DNA of 64,000 bases from assembly GCA_000156115.1 (NCBI GenBank), contig DS995276.1:2717849-2781848 (forward strand), in the 5' to 3' direction. The stretch comes from Rhodobacteraceae bacterium HTCC2083. Its GTDB lineage: Bacteria; Pseudomonadota; Alphaproteobacteria; Rhodobacterales; Rhodobacteraceae. The notes under the pieces were generated by a model. The model was not told the origin of the DNA. It was given only the letters and a program-made list of their open reading frames with translations, and searched no databases. Of this stretch, positions 35,762-43,398 are shown piece by piece. The stretch's first letter is position 1; every line of letters begins with the position of its first letter. Both the position numbers and the translations under genes were made by a program.

Positions 35762-36961
35762 ATGAGTGAAAAATTCCAAGGCAGTTTTACGCAACAAGAG
35801 CCGATCCCTGACGCTGGGATCGAGGCGGCGCTGCAAATTCTGAAATCTGGCCGGTTGCACCGATACAATATCGCCGAAGGCGAACATGGCGAAACTGCAT
35901 TGCTCGAGCAGGAATTCGCAGCCTCTGTGGATGCCAAATACTGTCTTGCAGTGGCCTCTGGTGGATATGCGATGGCGACAGCCTTACGCGCGGTTGGGGT
36001 GAAAGCAGGCGACAAAGTCCTGAGCAATGCGTTCACATTAGCTCCTGTGCCCGGATCGATTGCCGCTGTTGGCGGCGTGCCTGTGTTCGTAGGTGTGACC
36101 CGCGATCTTACGATAGATCTGGATGATTTGGCGGCGAAAGCCGATCTCGCGGATGTGTTGATGCTGAGCCACATGCGTGGCCACATGTGTGACATGGATC
36201 GCTTGATGGCGATTTGTGACGCGGCAGGGATCACTGTGATCGAGGATTGCGCGCATACTATGGGCGCGAAGTGGGGCGATACGTTCTCGGGTCGTCATGG
36301 TGTGATGGGTTGTTATTCGTGTCAAACCTACAAGCATGTGAACTCGGGTGAGGGTGGTTTGCTGGTCTCGGATGATGATGAATTGATGGCGCGCGCGATA
36401 ATGCTATCGGGCAGTTACATGTTTTTTGAGCGGCATTTGGCGGGACCGCCCAAAGAGGCATTCGCGAATATCAAATATGAAACGCCCAATATTTCAGGTC
36501 GAATGGATCATTTGCGCGCGGCTATTTTACGCCCGCAATTGGCAGATTTAGACACGCAGGTCACGCGCTGGAATGAACGCTACGTCGCTGTTGAGGACGG
36601 ATTGCAAGACACGCCGGGGCTCACGGTGGTGAAACGGCACGAAAAAGAGAGCTACGTTGGCTCGTCGATCCAATTCTTGCTGGAAGGGTGGAGCGATGCG
36701 GCTGTGAATGATGCCATTGCGCGTTGCGGTGCGCGTGGGGTTGAGTTGAAGTGGTTTGGCGGCGCAGAACCTGTCGCGTTCACGTCTCGCTATGACAGTT
36801 GGCGCTATGCCCCCTCCGAGCCGATGCTTGCGACCGATGACATTTTGCGTGGCATTGTGGATATGCGCTTACCGCTGACTTTTAGCATTGAGGATTGCCA
36901 GCAGATCGCGCGGATTATTCGTGCTGAGGTTTCAGCTGTTTATCAAGGGCAGGATTCGTGA
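35762..36961 (+). CDS. DegT/DnrJ/EryC1/StrS-family aminotransferase
   Basis: 399 aa PLP-dependent enzyme of the sugar aminotransferase family. Visible are LAVASGGYAMATALRAVGVK near residue 60, VIEDCAHTMGAKWGD near 160 with the cofactor Asp, and SCQTYKHVNSGEGGLLVSDD near 183 with the Schiff-base lysine in TYKH. The usual members aminate keto-sugars for surface polysaccharides or antibiotics. No sugar genes are next to it. It starts 2 bases after the HAD gene and overlaps the desaturase gene by 4 bases, so these three are probably one transcription unit. Confidence 0.88.
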   Translation: MSEKFQGSFTQQEPIPDAGIEAALQILKSGRLHRYNIAEGEHGETALLEQEFAASVDAKYCLAVASGGYAMATALRAVGVKAGDKVLSNAFTLAPVPGSIAAVGGVPVFVGVTRDLTIDLDDLAAKADLADVLMLSHMRGHMCDMDRLMAICDAAGITVIEDCAHTMGAKWGDTFSGRHGVMGCYSCQTYKHVNSGEGGLLVSDDDELMARAIMLSGSYMFFERHLAGPPKEAFANIKYETPNISGRMDHLRAAILRPQLADLDTQVTRWNERYVAVEDGLQDTPGLTVVKRHEKESYVGSSIQFLLEGWSDAAVNDAIARCGARGVELKWFGGAEPVAFTSRYDSWRYAPSEPMLATDDILRGIVDMRLPLTFSIEDCQQIARIIRAEVSAVYQGQDS

Positions 36962-37875
36962 AACACAAAGTCCACAGTGCCTCTTCGCGCCGTTATCAAT
37001 GGCCCACATGGGCGACGCTTGGCCTGTGCTATGGGCTGTTTGCGATATCTACAACTTGGGTTGCAGCATTTTGGATGCCTTTGGGCGTTGCCTTGGCGGT
37101 TCTTTCAATAGCGCTGCATTCGTCACTGACCCATGAGGTTATGCATGGGCATCCGTTCAAGAATATTCACTTGAACGCGGCTTTGGTTTTTCCAGCGCTC
37201 AGTTTCACCATTCCTTACATGCGGTTTCGTGATACGCATCTTGCGCATCACGTGGATAGCCGTTTGACCGATCCCTACGATGATCCTGAAAGCTGTTATT
37301 TAGATCCGAAAGTGTGGTCTGGCCTTAACCGATTAGAGCGTGTTTTGTTGATCTTTAACAACACTTTACTAGGTCGTTTGGTGGTGGGACCTGCAATTGG
37401 GCAGTATGCTTTTATGCGAGGCGATTTGCGCCTGATCAAAGCGGGAGATCGCCGTGTGTTGGTTGGATGGATTTGGCATATCCCAGCTGTTGCTTTGCCG
37501 CTTTGGTGGATTGTTGAGATCAGCGTAATGCCTGTTTGGGCCTACTTGATTGCGGTTTATTTCGGCCTCTCAATATTGAAGATCCGCACGTATTTGGAGC
37601 ATCGCGCGCATACCTTAAGTCGCGGTAGAACCGTAATCATCGAAGATCGCGGTATTCTCGCATTTTTGTTTTTAAACAATAATTTCCATTCGGTGCACCA
37701 TATGCATCCTGATGTGTGTTGGTATGATCTGCCCGTCCTTTACGAGAGCGAAAAAGACCGGTTTTTAGCGGTGAATGAAGGCTATCATTATCGATCCTAC
37801 GGCGATGTTTTTCGTCGCTATTTCTTCAAGGCGAAAGAGCCTGTAGCCCATCCGCTCTGGTCCTCTCACGGCTGA
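36958..37875 (+). CDS. Fatty acid desaturase-family membrane protein
   Basis: 305 aa from GTG 36958 (4-base overlap with the previous gene). Three histidine boxes of the di-iron membrane family are present: HSSLTHEVMHGHP near residue 57, DTHLAHHVDS near 92, and NNFHSVHHMHPDV near 240. About four membrane helices flank them. Such enzymes desaturate or hydroxylate lipids or carotenoids. Context with an aminotransferase does not point to one substrate. The family includes beta-carotene hydroxylase-like proteins; no closer call is possible. Confidence 0.85.
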   Translation: MKHKVHSASSRRYQWPTWATLGLCYGLFAISTTWVAAFWMPLGVALAVLSIALHSSLTHEVMHGHPFKNIHLNAALVFPALSFTIPYMRFRDTHLAHHVDSRLTDPYDDPESCYLDPKVWSGLNRLERVLLIFNNTLLGRLVVGPAIGQYAFMRGDLRLIKAGDRRVLVGWIWHIPAVALPLWWIVEISVMPVWAYLIAVYFGLSILKIRTYLEHRAHTLSRGRTVIIEDRGILAFLFLNNNFHSVHHMHPDVCWYDLPVLYESEKDRFLAVNEGYHYRSYGDVFRRYFFKAKEPVAHPLWSSHG

Positions 37876-37893
37876 TCGGGCATAGGCAGATTC

Positions 37894-38799
37894 ATGGAAC
37901 TTTGGGTTTACGCCACAATTGGCGCGACGATCTTTCAGACGTTGCGCTTTATGCTACAAAAGAAATTGAGCATGGGTGCGTTGAGCACGGGCGGTGCGAC
38001 GTTCGCGCGTTTTGCCTATTCTGCCCCACTATTGGCAGCTGTCTTGGCGGCTTGGTTGGTGGCGAGCGACACGGAGCTGCCGGCTTTGAGCGCGCGGTTT
38101 TGGACGATGGGCGCGATTGGCGGCTTGGCGCAGATCTTGGCGACTGTGTGCGTGGTTGCTTTGTTTCGTGAACGCAATTTCGCGGTGGGGATTACATTCA
38201 AGAAGACCGAAGTCGTTCAAGCCGCTTTAATCGGCTTCATAATCTTAGGCGAAGGCGTCTCGATCCTTGGGTTGGTGGCGATCTTGGTCGGCCTGACAGG
38301 CGTTTTGCTGCTGTCCAGCGCGCCAGAGGCGAAAGGATCTTTGCAAGAGCGGTTGTTTACGCGTGCGGCGGGGCTAGGCTTGGCATCGGGTTTGTTGTTT
38401 GCGATCTCCGGCGTCACCTACCGAGCGGCCACGTTGGAGGTCGGGGCAGATGCGCCTTTGCTGCGCGCGGCTGTGACCTTGTCGGCAGTAACTTTGATGC
38501 AATTCTGCGCGATGAGCCTTTGGTTGCGCGTCTTTGAGCAAGGTCAAATTTGAGCAGTTTGGGGCGCAAGGCGCAAAGCCCTTTGGATTGGCTTGATGAG
38601 TCTTGGAGGATCTTTGGGCTGGTTTTTGGCGTTCACTTTGCAAACGGCCGCCTACGTGAAGGCCTTGGGGCAGATCGAGTTGATCTTTTCGCTTATGGTG
38701 TCTGTGTTGGTATTCAAAGAACGGTTAAGCATGCGCGAAGGTATCGCGATTGGATTTCTGTCAGCCAGTGTTTTGCTTTTGATTTTGGTGGTACGCTAG
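37894..38799 (+). pseudogene. EamA/DMT-type transporter with in-frame TGA
   Basis: The gene encodes 219 aa up to TGA at 38551-38553. The same frame continues with AVWGARRKALWIG, then SLGWFLAFTLQTAAYVKALG and VLVFKERLSMREGIAIGFLS, and ends at 38799, making 301 aa in total. The joined product is a typical ten-helix drug/metabolite transporter with two EamA repeats. The lesion lies in the loop before the last three helices, where related proteins have GQISAVW, so a TCA to TGA change is likely. A 219 aa truncated protein would lack part of the second repeat. Readthrough is possible but no supporting element is visible. Confidence 0.85.
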
Positions 38800-38813
38800 A
38801 TTTCGGATGATGA

Positions 38814-38828
38814 GGGGGCGCTGCCCCC
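38814..38828. terminator. Short hairpin between convergent genes
   Basis: GGGGGC at 38814-38819 pairs with GCCCCC at 38823-38828 around a 3-base loop. It lies between the convergent transporter remnant and the Nudix gene and could end transcription from both sides. There is no T run. Confidence 0.5.
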
Positions 38829-38854
38829 GTGGTATTTAAGGACCAAAGAAGCGT

Positions 38855-39577
38855 TTAGGGTTTGAGTGCGTGTTCGAGTGGGGAGTTACCTGCGAGGCGT
38901 AAGAACAGGCTTTCTTCTTCAGTGTTGAGGAACATCGGCACGCTGTCTGGCGTTGCTTCTTTAGAGCTGCGCCCTGCGACTTCGGCAAGTACGACTTCCG
39001 TGATAAAGGGCAAATCGAACTTGCGCACGTCTTCCAGTGCAATCCATTGCAAGTGAGAAAGTTCATCCGACGCGTTGGAGAAATCGTCGATATCGCCGTG
39101 CAGTGCCTCTGCATCGATCAGAAAGAAGCGCGCATCAAAGCGGCGCGGCCGGCCCGGCGGTGTGATCGCGCGGAACACAAATTGAAGCGCGGAGGCGTCG
39201 GGCAGGTGGCCTGTGGCGGCATATTCTGTCCAATCTGCAGGCGGAGTGCTGTCCCATACGCCTTTTTTTCCAAGGATGAGGCCGGTTTCTTCCCAGAGTT
39301 CACGGATCGCAGCCACGCCAAGCGCATGTGTGCGATCCGCATCGGTTTTCTGGGTGAGATGCGTGTGGCAACGTGGATTGATCTTTCCTGCAAGCGGGAT
39401 GTCTACGTCTGCCGCATCGACAGCGCCACCGGGAAACACGAACTTATTCGGCATAAACGCCGCTTTTGCCCCGCGTTGGCCCATCAAGATACGCGGTGCC
39501 GTGTGGCGATCACGTAGCACAATTACCGTGCTGGCGTGGCGTATCGCGGTCTTGTCGATGGGTGGGCTGTTGCTCAT
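38855..39577 (-). CDS. Nudix hydrolase
   Basis: 240 aa from ATG 39577, which overlaps the DUF983 stop by 4 bases. The Nudix box is split over residues 80-110: the glycine part is FPGGAVDAADVD and the helix part is AAIRELWEETGLIL, with a long insert between (CHTHLTQKTDADRTHALGVA), as in the larger NUDT7/NUDT8-like proteins. These cleave nucleoside diphosphates linked to another moiety, such as CoA. The substrate is not known. It forms a small operon with DUF983. Confidence 0.85.
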   Translation of the reverse strand: MSNSPPIDKTAIRHASTVIVLRDRHTAPRILMGQRGAKAAFMPNKFVFPGGAVDAADVDIPLAGKINPRCHTHLTQKTDADRTHALGVAAIRELWEETGLILGKKGVWDSTPPADWTEYAATGHLPDASALQFVFRAITPPGRPRRFDARFFLIDAEALHGDIDDFSNASDELSHLQWIALEDVRKFDLPFITEVVLAEVAGRSSKEATPDSVPMFLNTEEESLFLRLAGNSPLEHALKP

Positions 39578-39969
39578 GTTGCGTCCTGATGTGCGAAGCC
39601 GAACATGCGTTTGGCCCATTGATAGCCCACGATTGCGCCTTTGAAGCGTGGCAACAAGTAGAGCGACAAGAACACCGCGATGCTTGCAAATAATGTGAAT
39701 AGCACCATCGGTTCGGGGCGGAAATGTACGAAAACGATGTGCATGAAGATCGTCGCAATATGTCCGACAATCAAAATCGTCAGGTAAGCAGGGCCATCAT
39801 CGGCACGCGCGGCGCTGAAATCTTGGTTACAGTTTGAGCAGCTCTCGCGCATTTTGAGATAGCTGTGCAGCACACGACCTTCACCGCAATTGGGGCATTT
39901 TCCACGCCATCCACGGCGCAATGCGGGCCAAAGCGCACGCTCTCCGTGCTGCTCGTTTATTGAAACCAT
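39574..39969 (-). CDS. DUF983 family membrane protein
   Basis: 131 aa from ATG 39969, preceded by GGAGGTCC. The N-terminus has a zinc-ribbon, CPNCGEG near 25 and CSNCNQDF near 43; two membrane helices follow (about 60-80 and 85-105). GKCPNCGEGRVLHSYLK is typical for DUF983, found across Alphaproteobacteria next to the Nudix gene. The role is unknown. Confidence 0.9.
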   Translation of the reverse strand: MVSINEQHGERALWPALRRGWRGKCPNCGEGRVLHSYLKMRESCSNCNQDFSAARADDGPAYLTILIVGHIATIFMHIVFVHFRPEPMVLFTLFASIAVFLSLYLLPRFKGAIVGYQWAKRMFGFAHQDAT

Positions 39970-40207
39970 AAGGGGACCTCCTGAGAACGCGCAATGATTT
40001 GAAACGTCTATGCCATGAAAATGTAACCAAAGCACCCTGTTTCAACGGGATTTCGTGATCTTGCGGCGCGATGTCGCGAGATGAATTAAAAAAGTTGAAA
40101 AAACTGCGACGGAAGTTTTCGCGTGCCGCGTTTGACCTACCACAGCAGGCAAAAAATGCCTTACACCTTGAGGCCCGCGTTTGGGCGAATTGACTGGAGA
40201 CGATCAG

Positions 40208-40705
40208 ATGACAACGATTTCACGCATGACAGCACGCATCGCATTGACAGGCATGGTTATTGCAACAGGATTTGCCGCGCAGGCCGCAACGGGTGAGGGC
40301 GAAGTGAAAGAGGGCAAGATGCGTCACGATCGGCCAAGCTTCAGCACAATTGATAAGGATGACAATGGCGCAATGACTCGCGAAGAGATGGCAGCGCATG
40401 CACGCGTGCGGTTCGATAAAGTGGACACGAACGGTGATGGTATGCTGAGCGCAGAAGAGGTGGGCCAGTCTGTTCGCAAGCGCGCAGAAAAACGTGCCAA
40501 GAAAATGATTAAGCGCCATGATACGAATAGCGACGGTATGGTGAGTTTTGAAGAAATGTCCAAAGGACGCTCGGAAGGGCGCGGTGCCAAGATGTTTGAT
40601 TGGGCGGATGCGGATGGCAATGGCTCGATCTCTGAGGAAGAGTTCGCAGAGATGGCAAAGCATGGCAAGCGTGGTAAGCACAAGAAGCAAAAAAGCGGCG
40701 AGTAA
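40208..40705 (+). CDS. EF-hand calcium-binding secreted protein
   Basis: 165 aa from ATG 40208 (CTGGAGACGAT upstream). A signal peptide (residues 1-26, ending AAQA) is followed by four EF-hand loops: DKDDNGAMTREE, DTNGDGMLSAEE, DTNSDGMVSFEE and DADGNGSISEEE. The C-terminal tail is strongly basic (KHGKRGKHKKQKSGE). It is periplasmic or secreted and should bind calcium. It lies directly before an ECF sigma factor operon, and in Rhodobacteraceae this neighbourhood recurs, as far as I recall. A hairpin follows the stop. Confidence 0.9.
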   Translation: MTTISRMTARIALTGMVIATGFAAQAATGEGEVKEGKMRHDRPSFSTIDKDDNGAMTREEMAAHARVRFDKVDTNGDGMLSAEEVGQSVRKRAEKRAKKMIKRHDTNSDGMVSFEEMSKGRSEGRGAKMFDWADADGNGSISEEEFAEMAKHGKRGKHKKQKSGE

Positions 40706-40727
40706 CTTCGCCTAAATAGAACTGGAC

Positions 40728-40751
40728 CTGCCCCTGAAGTGGGGCAGGTTC
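40728..40751 (+). terminator. Hairpin after the EF-hand gene
   Basis: A 9-bp stem, ACCTGCCCC at 40728-40736 with GGGGCAGGT at 40743-40751, lies between the EF-hand gene and the sigma factor gene. No clear T run follows, so it may attenuate rather than stop transcription. Confidence 0.5.
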
Positions 40752-40784
40752 GTCAATTGGATTAACGGATAATCTAAGACGCGC

Positions 40785-41375
40785 ATGACGATGGCTTTAG
40801 ATCACAGCATAGATATCAGCGATGACGCGCTTTTGCAGCTCTATGCAAACGGTGATCAAGCCGCCGCGCGTCAGTTGACACTGCGCTTGGCCCCGCGCGC
40901 CTTCAAGCAAGCCTATCGGATGTTGGGTGTTCAGGCGGATGCCGAAGATGTGGCGCAAGAGGCAATGATGCGCGTTTGGAAAATTGCACCGGAGTGGCGC
41001 AGTGGCGAGGCGAAGGTGACGACGTGGCTTTACCGCGTGGTTGCAAACCTCTGTCTTGATCGGTTGCGCAAAGTGCAAAGCACCTCGCTTGATGCAATTG
41101 ACGAGCCAATCGATCCAAGCCCCAGTGCCGCCGATGATATGCAAAGCAATGCGCGCCTTGATGCGTTGCAAGCGGCCTTGATTGCATTGCCCGAGCGCCA
41201 AAGACAGGCCCTTGTGTTGCGTCATATCGAAGAATTGGCGAACCCCGAGATTGCTGATGTGATGGAGATAAGCGTCGAAGCGGTCGAGAGCCTAACGTCG
41301 CGTGGCAAACGCGCGCTGACGCAGATATTAAAGGGGCGTAAAGCCGCCCTCGGATTTGAAGGAGATGCGCCATGA
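40785..41375 (+). CDS. ECF-type RNA polymerase sigma factor
   Basis: 196 aa sigma-70 family protein with only regions 2 and 4. Region 2 includes LAPRAFKQAYRMLGVQADAE and DVAQEAMMRVWKIAPEW near residues 43-78, and TWLYRVVANLCLDRLRK near 82. Region 4 has ALIALPERQRQALVLRHIEE and ADVMEISVEAVESLTSRGKR. It overlaps the next gene by 4 bases; that gene is probably its anti-sigma partner. The heavy-metal-sensor-like protein downstream suggests a response to envelope stress or metals. Confidence 0.92.
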   Translation: MTMALDHSIDISDDALLQLYANGDQAAARQLTLRLAPRAFKQAYRMLGVQADAEDVAQEAMMRVWKIAPEWRSGEAKVTTWLYRVVANLCLDRLRKVQSTSLDAIDEPIDPSPSAADDMQSNARLDALQAALIALPERQRQALVLRHIEELANPEIADVMEISVEAVESLTSRGKRALTQILKGRKAALGFEGDAP

Positions 41376-41746
41376 GCGATGAGACTGAGCTAAACAAGAT
41401 GTTCGACCTCACCAGACGCACACCGCCAGAGCCATCGCCAGACTTTATGGCGCGCATCTTAAGCGATGCGGATGCGATGCAGCCAGCTTCGCTTGGTGTG
41501 CTGACGGAAACTGCTACAAAACGCGGGATCTTCAGAGATATGTTTTCCGGGCTAGGTGAGGCGATTGGCGGCTGGCCTGCTTTCGCAGGGCTTGCAACGG
41601 CTGCGGTAACAGGCGTTTGGATCGGGATAAGCCCGCCGCAATTGCTGATAGAGCCGTTTGGCACTGTGCTGGGCACGGATTCAAGCGCGTTCTCGGAGGT
41701 TCTGGAGTACGGTGATGGCTTCGATTTTACATTGTTTAAAGGGTGA
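41372..41746 (+). CDS. Putative anti-sigma factor, membrane protein
   Basis: 124 aa. The N-terminal 65 residues are soluble and contain TRRTPPEPSPDFMARILSDA; one membrane helix follows (about 70-90, PAFAGLATAAVTGVWIGI), then a short periplasmic tail. That topology, together with the 4-base overlap with the ECF gene, supports an anti-sigma role, but no standard anti-sigma domain is recognised. It is followed at once by a CnrX-like gene. Confidence 0.6.
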   Translation: MSDETELNKMFDLTRRTPPEPSPDFMARILSDADAMQPASLGVLTETATKRGIFRDMFSGLGEAIGGWPAFAGLATAAVTGVWIGISPPQLLIEPFGTVLGTDSSAFSEVLEYGDGFDFTLFKG

Positions 41747-41751
41747 GCGGA

Positions 41752-42258
41752 ATGAGTGACGACCCGAATAAAGTAGTGACTCCCGCTAAGCTGAAAAAGC
41801 GGTTTCGCATTCTTTTGGGGGTGTCTTTGGCGTTGAACCTGATGGTGATCGGTGCGGTTGTGGGCGTCATCTCCAAAGGGCCTGGCAGACAAGGCGGTGG
41901 GCCAGGTATGCGCGAAACGGCCTTTCCCTATGTGGGGGCCTTTGATCGCGCTGACAAGCGTGCGATGCGCCAAGAAATGAGGGCGCGTTTGTCATATCGC
42001 AGCGAAGCGCGCGCTGCGCATCAGGCTTCATACCGGGCATTTCTAGAATTGTTGCGTGCAGAGACGTTTGATGCGGCTGCTGCATCTTCCGTGATGAGCG
42101 CGCAGTTCGAACGCGCACAGCGGCTTCAAACAATTGGACGCGAGCTCTCGATCCAGCGGATCAGTGATATGAGCGTTGAGAAGCGCGCAGCCTATGCGGA
42201 CCGTTTGGAGTATCGTTTGGACAATCCAAAGAAACGCGGCAAGCGCAAAGACCGTTGA
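41752..42258 (+). CDS. Periplasmic heavy-metal sensor-like protein
   Basis: 168 aa from ATG 41752 (GTG 41743, overlapping the previous stop, is also possible). One N-terminal membrane helix (about 20-42) is followed by a helical periplasmic domain with RAAHQASYRAFLELLRAETF and AAASSVMSAQFERAQRLQTI, resembling the CnrX/Spy-type long-helix fold. Such proteins sense metals or hold unfolded proteins. In cnr-type systems the sensor, anti-sigma and sigma factor work together, as the gene order suggests here. No metal ligands are obvious. Confidence 0.75.
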   Translation: MSDDPNKVVTPAKLKKRFRILLGVSLALNLMVIGAVVGVISKGPGRQGGGPGMRETAFPYVGAFDRADKRAMRQEMRARLSYRSEARAAHQASYRAFLELLRAETFDAAAASSVMSAQFERAQRLQTIGRELSIQRISDMSVEKRAAYADRLEYRLDNPKKRGKRKDR

Positions 42259-42310
42259 AGCCGCACAGATTTTAGGGAATGGTCCGCAAGAAACAAAAGG
42301 AGTGCGAGCG

Positions 42311-42598
42311 ATGGCCTTGTCACGCGAATCTGCGGAAGTGTTTGCGCTACATGCGTTAGGCTGGATTGTTGGTCAGGAAGAGGATGTTTTGCCTGCTTTC
42401 CTTGGCGCGACCGGCTCTAGCGAAGCGGATATTCGTGAACGTGTCGGCGATCCCGAATTCCAGCTTTGTGTTCTTGATTTTTTGATGATGGATGATCTGT
42501 GGATCATTTCGTGTTGCGACGCGTTGCAAGTGCCCTATGAGCGTGTCGCCGAGGCGCGACAAGCGATGCCCGGTGGTGCGGAGGTGAGCTGGACATGA
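42311..42598 (+). CDS. DUF3572 family protein
   Basis: 95 aa from ATG 42311, preceded by AAAGGAG. It begins MALSRESAEVFALHALGWIV and contains RVGDPEFQLCVLDFLMMDDL, the characteristic parts of this alphaproteobacterial family. It is soluble, helical and of unknown role. The stop overlaps the HAD gene start by 4 bases. Confidence 0.85.
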   Translation: MALSRESAEVFALHALGWIVGQEEDVLPAFLGATGSSEADIRERVGDPEFQLCVLDFLMMDDLWIISCCDALQVPYERVAEARQAMPGGAEVSWT

Positions 42599-43314
42599 GC
42601 AATGTTGCTGACAACTTTAAGGGTGTCTTGTTTGACAAGGACGGCACGCTTTTCGATTTTCGCGGGACGTGGGATGTATGGGCCGCAGGGTTCTTTCCGA
42701 AGTTATGTGGGGGTGATGAGGACCTGCTCAGAGAGCTGGTGCATGCGTTGCGCTTTGATCTGGAGAAACAAGAATTTCAGTCAAACTCAATTGCGATCGC
42801 GGGTAGTAATCATGAGATTTCGCAAGTCATTGCGCGGGTCCTAAAGCGCAAGGATGTAGATCAGGTTGAACATGAACTGGCCGAAAGTGCAGCTGTTGCG
42901 CCGCTAGCTCCTGCGGTTGATCTTGCACCGTTTCTACAAGGTCTCAAAGACTCAGGCTACAAATTGGGTGTGATGACCAATGACGCCGAAGCAGTGGCCG
43001 AGGCGCATTTAGGCGCAGCGGGCGTGCGTGACTTGTTTGACTTCGTTTGTGGCTTTGACAGCGGGTTTGGCGCAAAGCCTGACCCAGAACCTTTGCTGGC
43101 GTTTTGTCGTCATGTGCAAGTGGACCCGTTCCATACTGTCATGCTCGGCGATAGCACCCATGATCTGCAAGCCGCACGGGCAGCAGGCATGGCGGCGGTC
43201 GGCGTTCTCACGGGCGTTGCGCGCGCGGCTGAATTGGCGCCGCATGCAGATGCGGTTTTGGCTGATATTGGTGAACTTCCCACGTGGTTGATCGAAAAGT
43301 CAGGGCGTCGATAG
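42595..43314 (+). CDS. HAD-family hydrolase
   Basis: 239 aa. Motif I is LFDKDGTLFDFRGTWD (residues 12-27), motif II is MTNDAE near 126, the lysine is in GAKPDPEPL near 160, and motif IV is LGDSTHDLQAARAAGM near 183. The FDKDGTL form, with a lysine after the nucleophile, is found in many phosphatases of the Gph-like group. It follows DUF3572 with a 4-base overlap. The substrate is unknown. Confidence 0.88.
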   Translation: MSNVADNFKGVLFDKDGTLFDFRGTWDVWAAGFFPKLCGGDEDLLRELVHALRFDLEKQEFQSNSIAIAGSNHEISQVIARVLKRKDVDQVEHELAESAAVAPLAPAVDLAPFLQGLKDSGYKLGVMTNDAEAVAEAHLGAAGVRDLFDFVCGFDSGFGAKPDPEPLLAFCRHVQVDPFHTVMLGDSTHDLQAARAAGMAAVGVLTGVARAAELAPHADAVLADIGELPTWLIEKSGRR

Positions 43315-43398
43315 GCGATTACGACAATATAAGTCGCGGTTAGGCTGTTAAAGCCTCGCATCCTTGCGTTTGATACTCATAGCAGATTGGAGAGTATG

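Noticed and set aside
37894-38799. Selenocysteine at the TGA of the DMT transporter
   Set aside because: Relatives have serine there, the position is a loop, and I see no selenocysteine insertion element or selenium genes nearby.
40903-41973. 356-codon minus-strand open frame across the sigma factor operon
   Set aside because: The plus-strand genes are clear family members with overlapping starts and stops; the antisense product is low-complexity.
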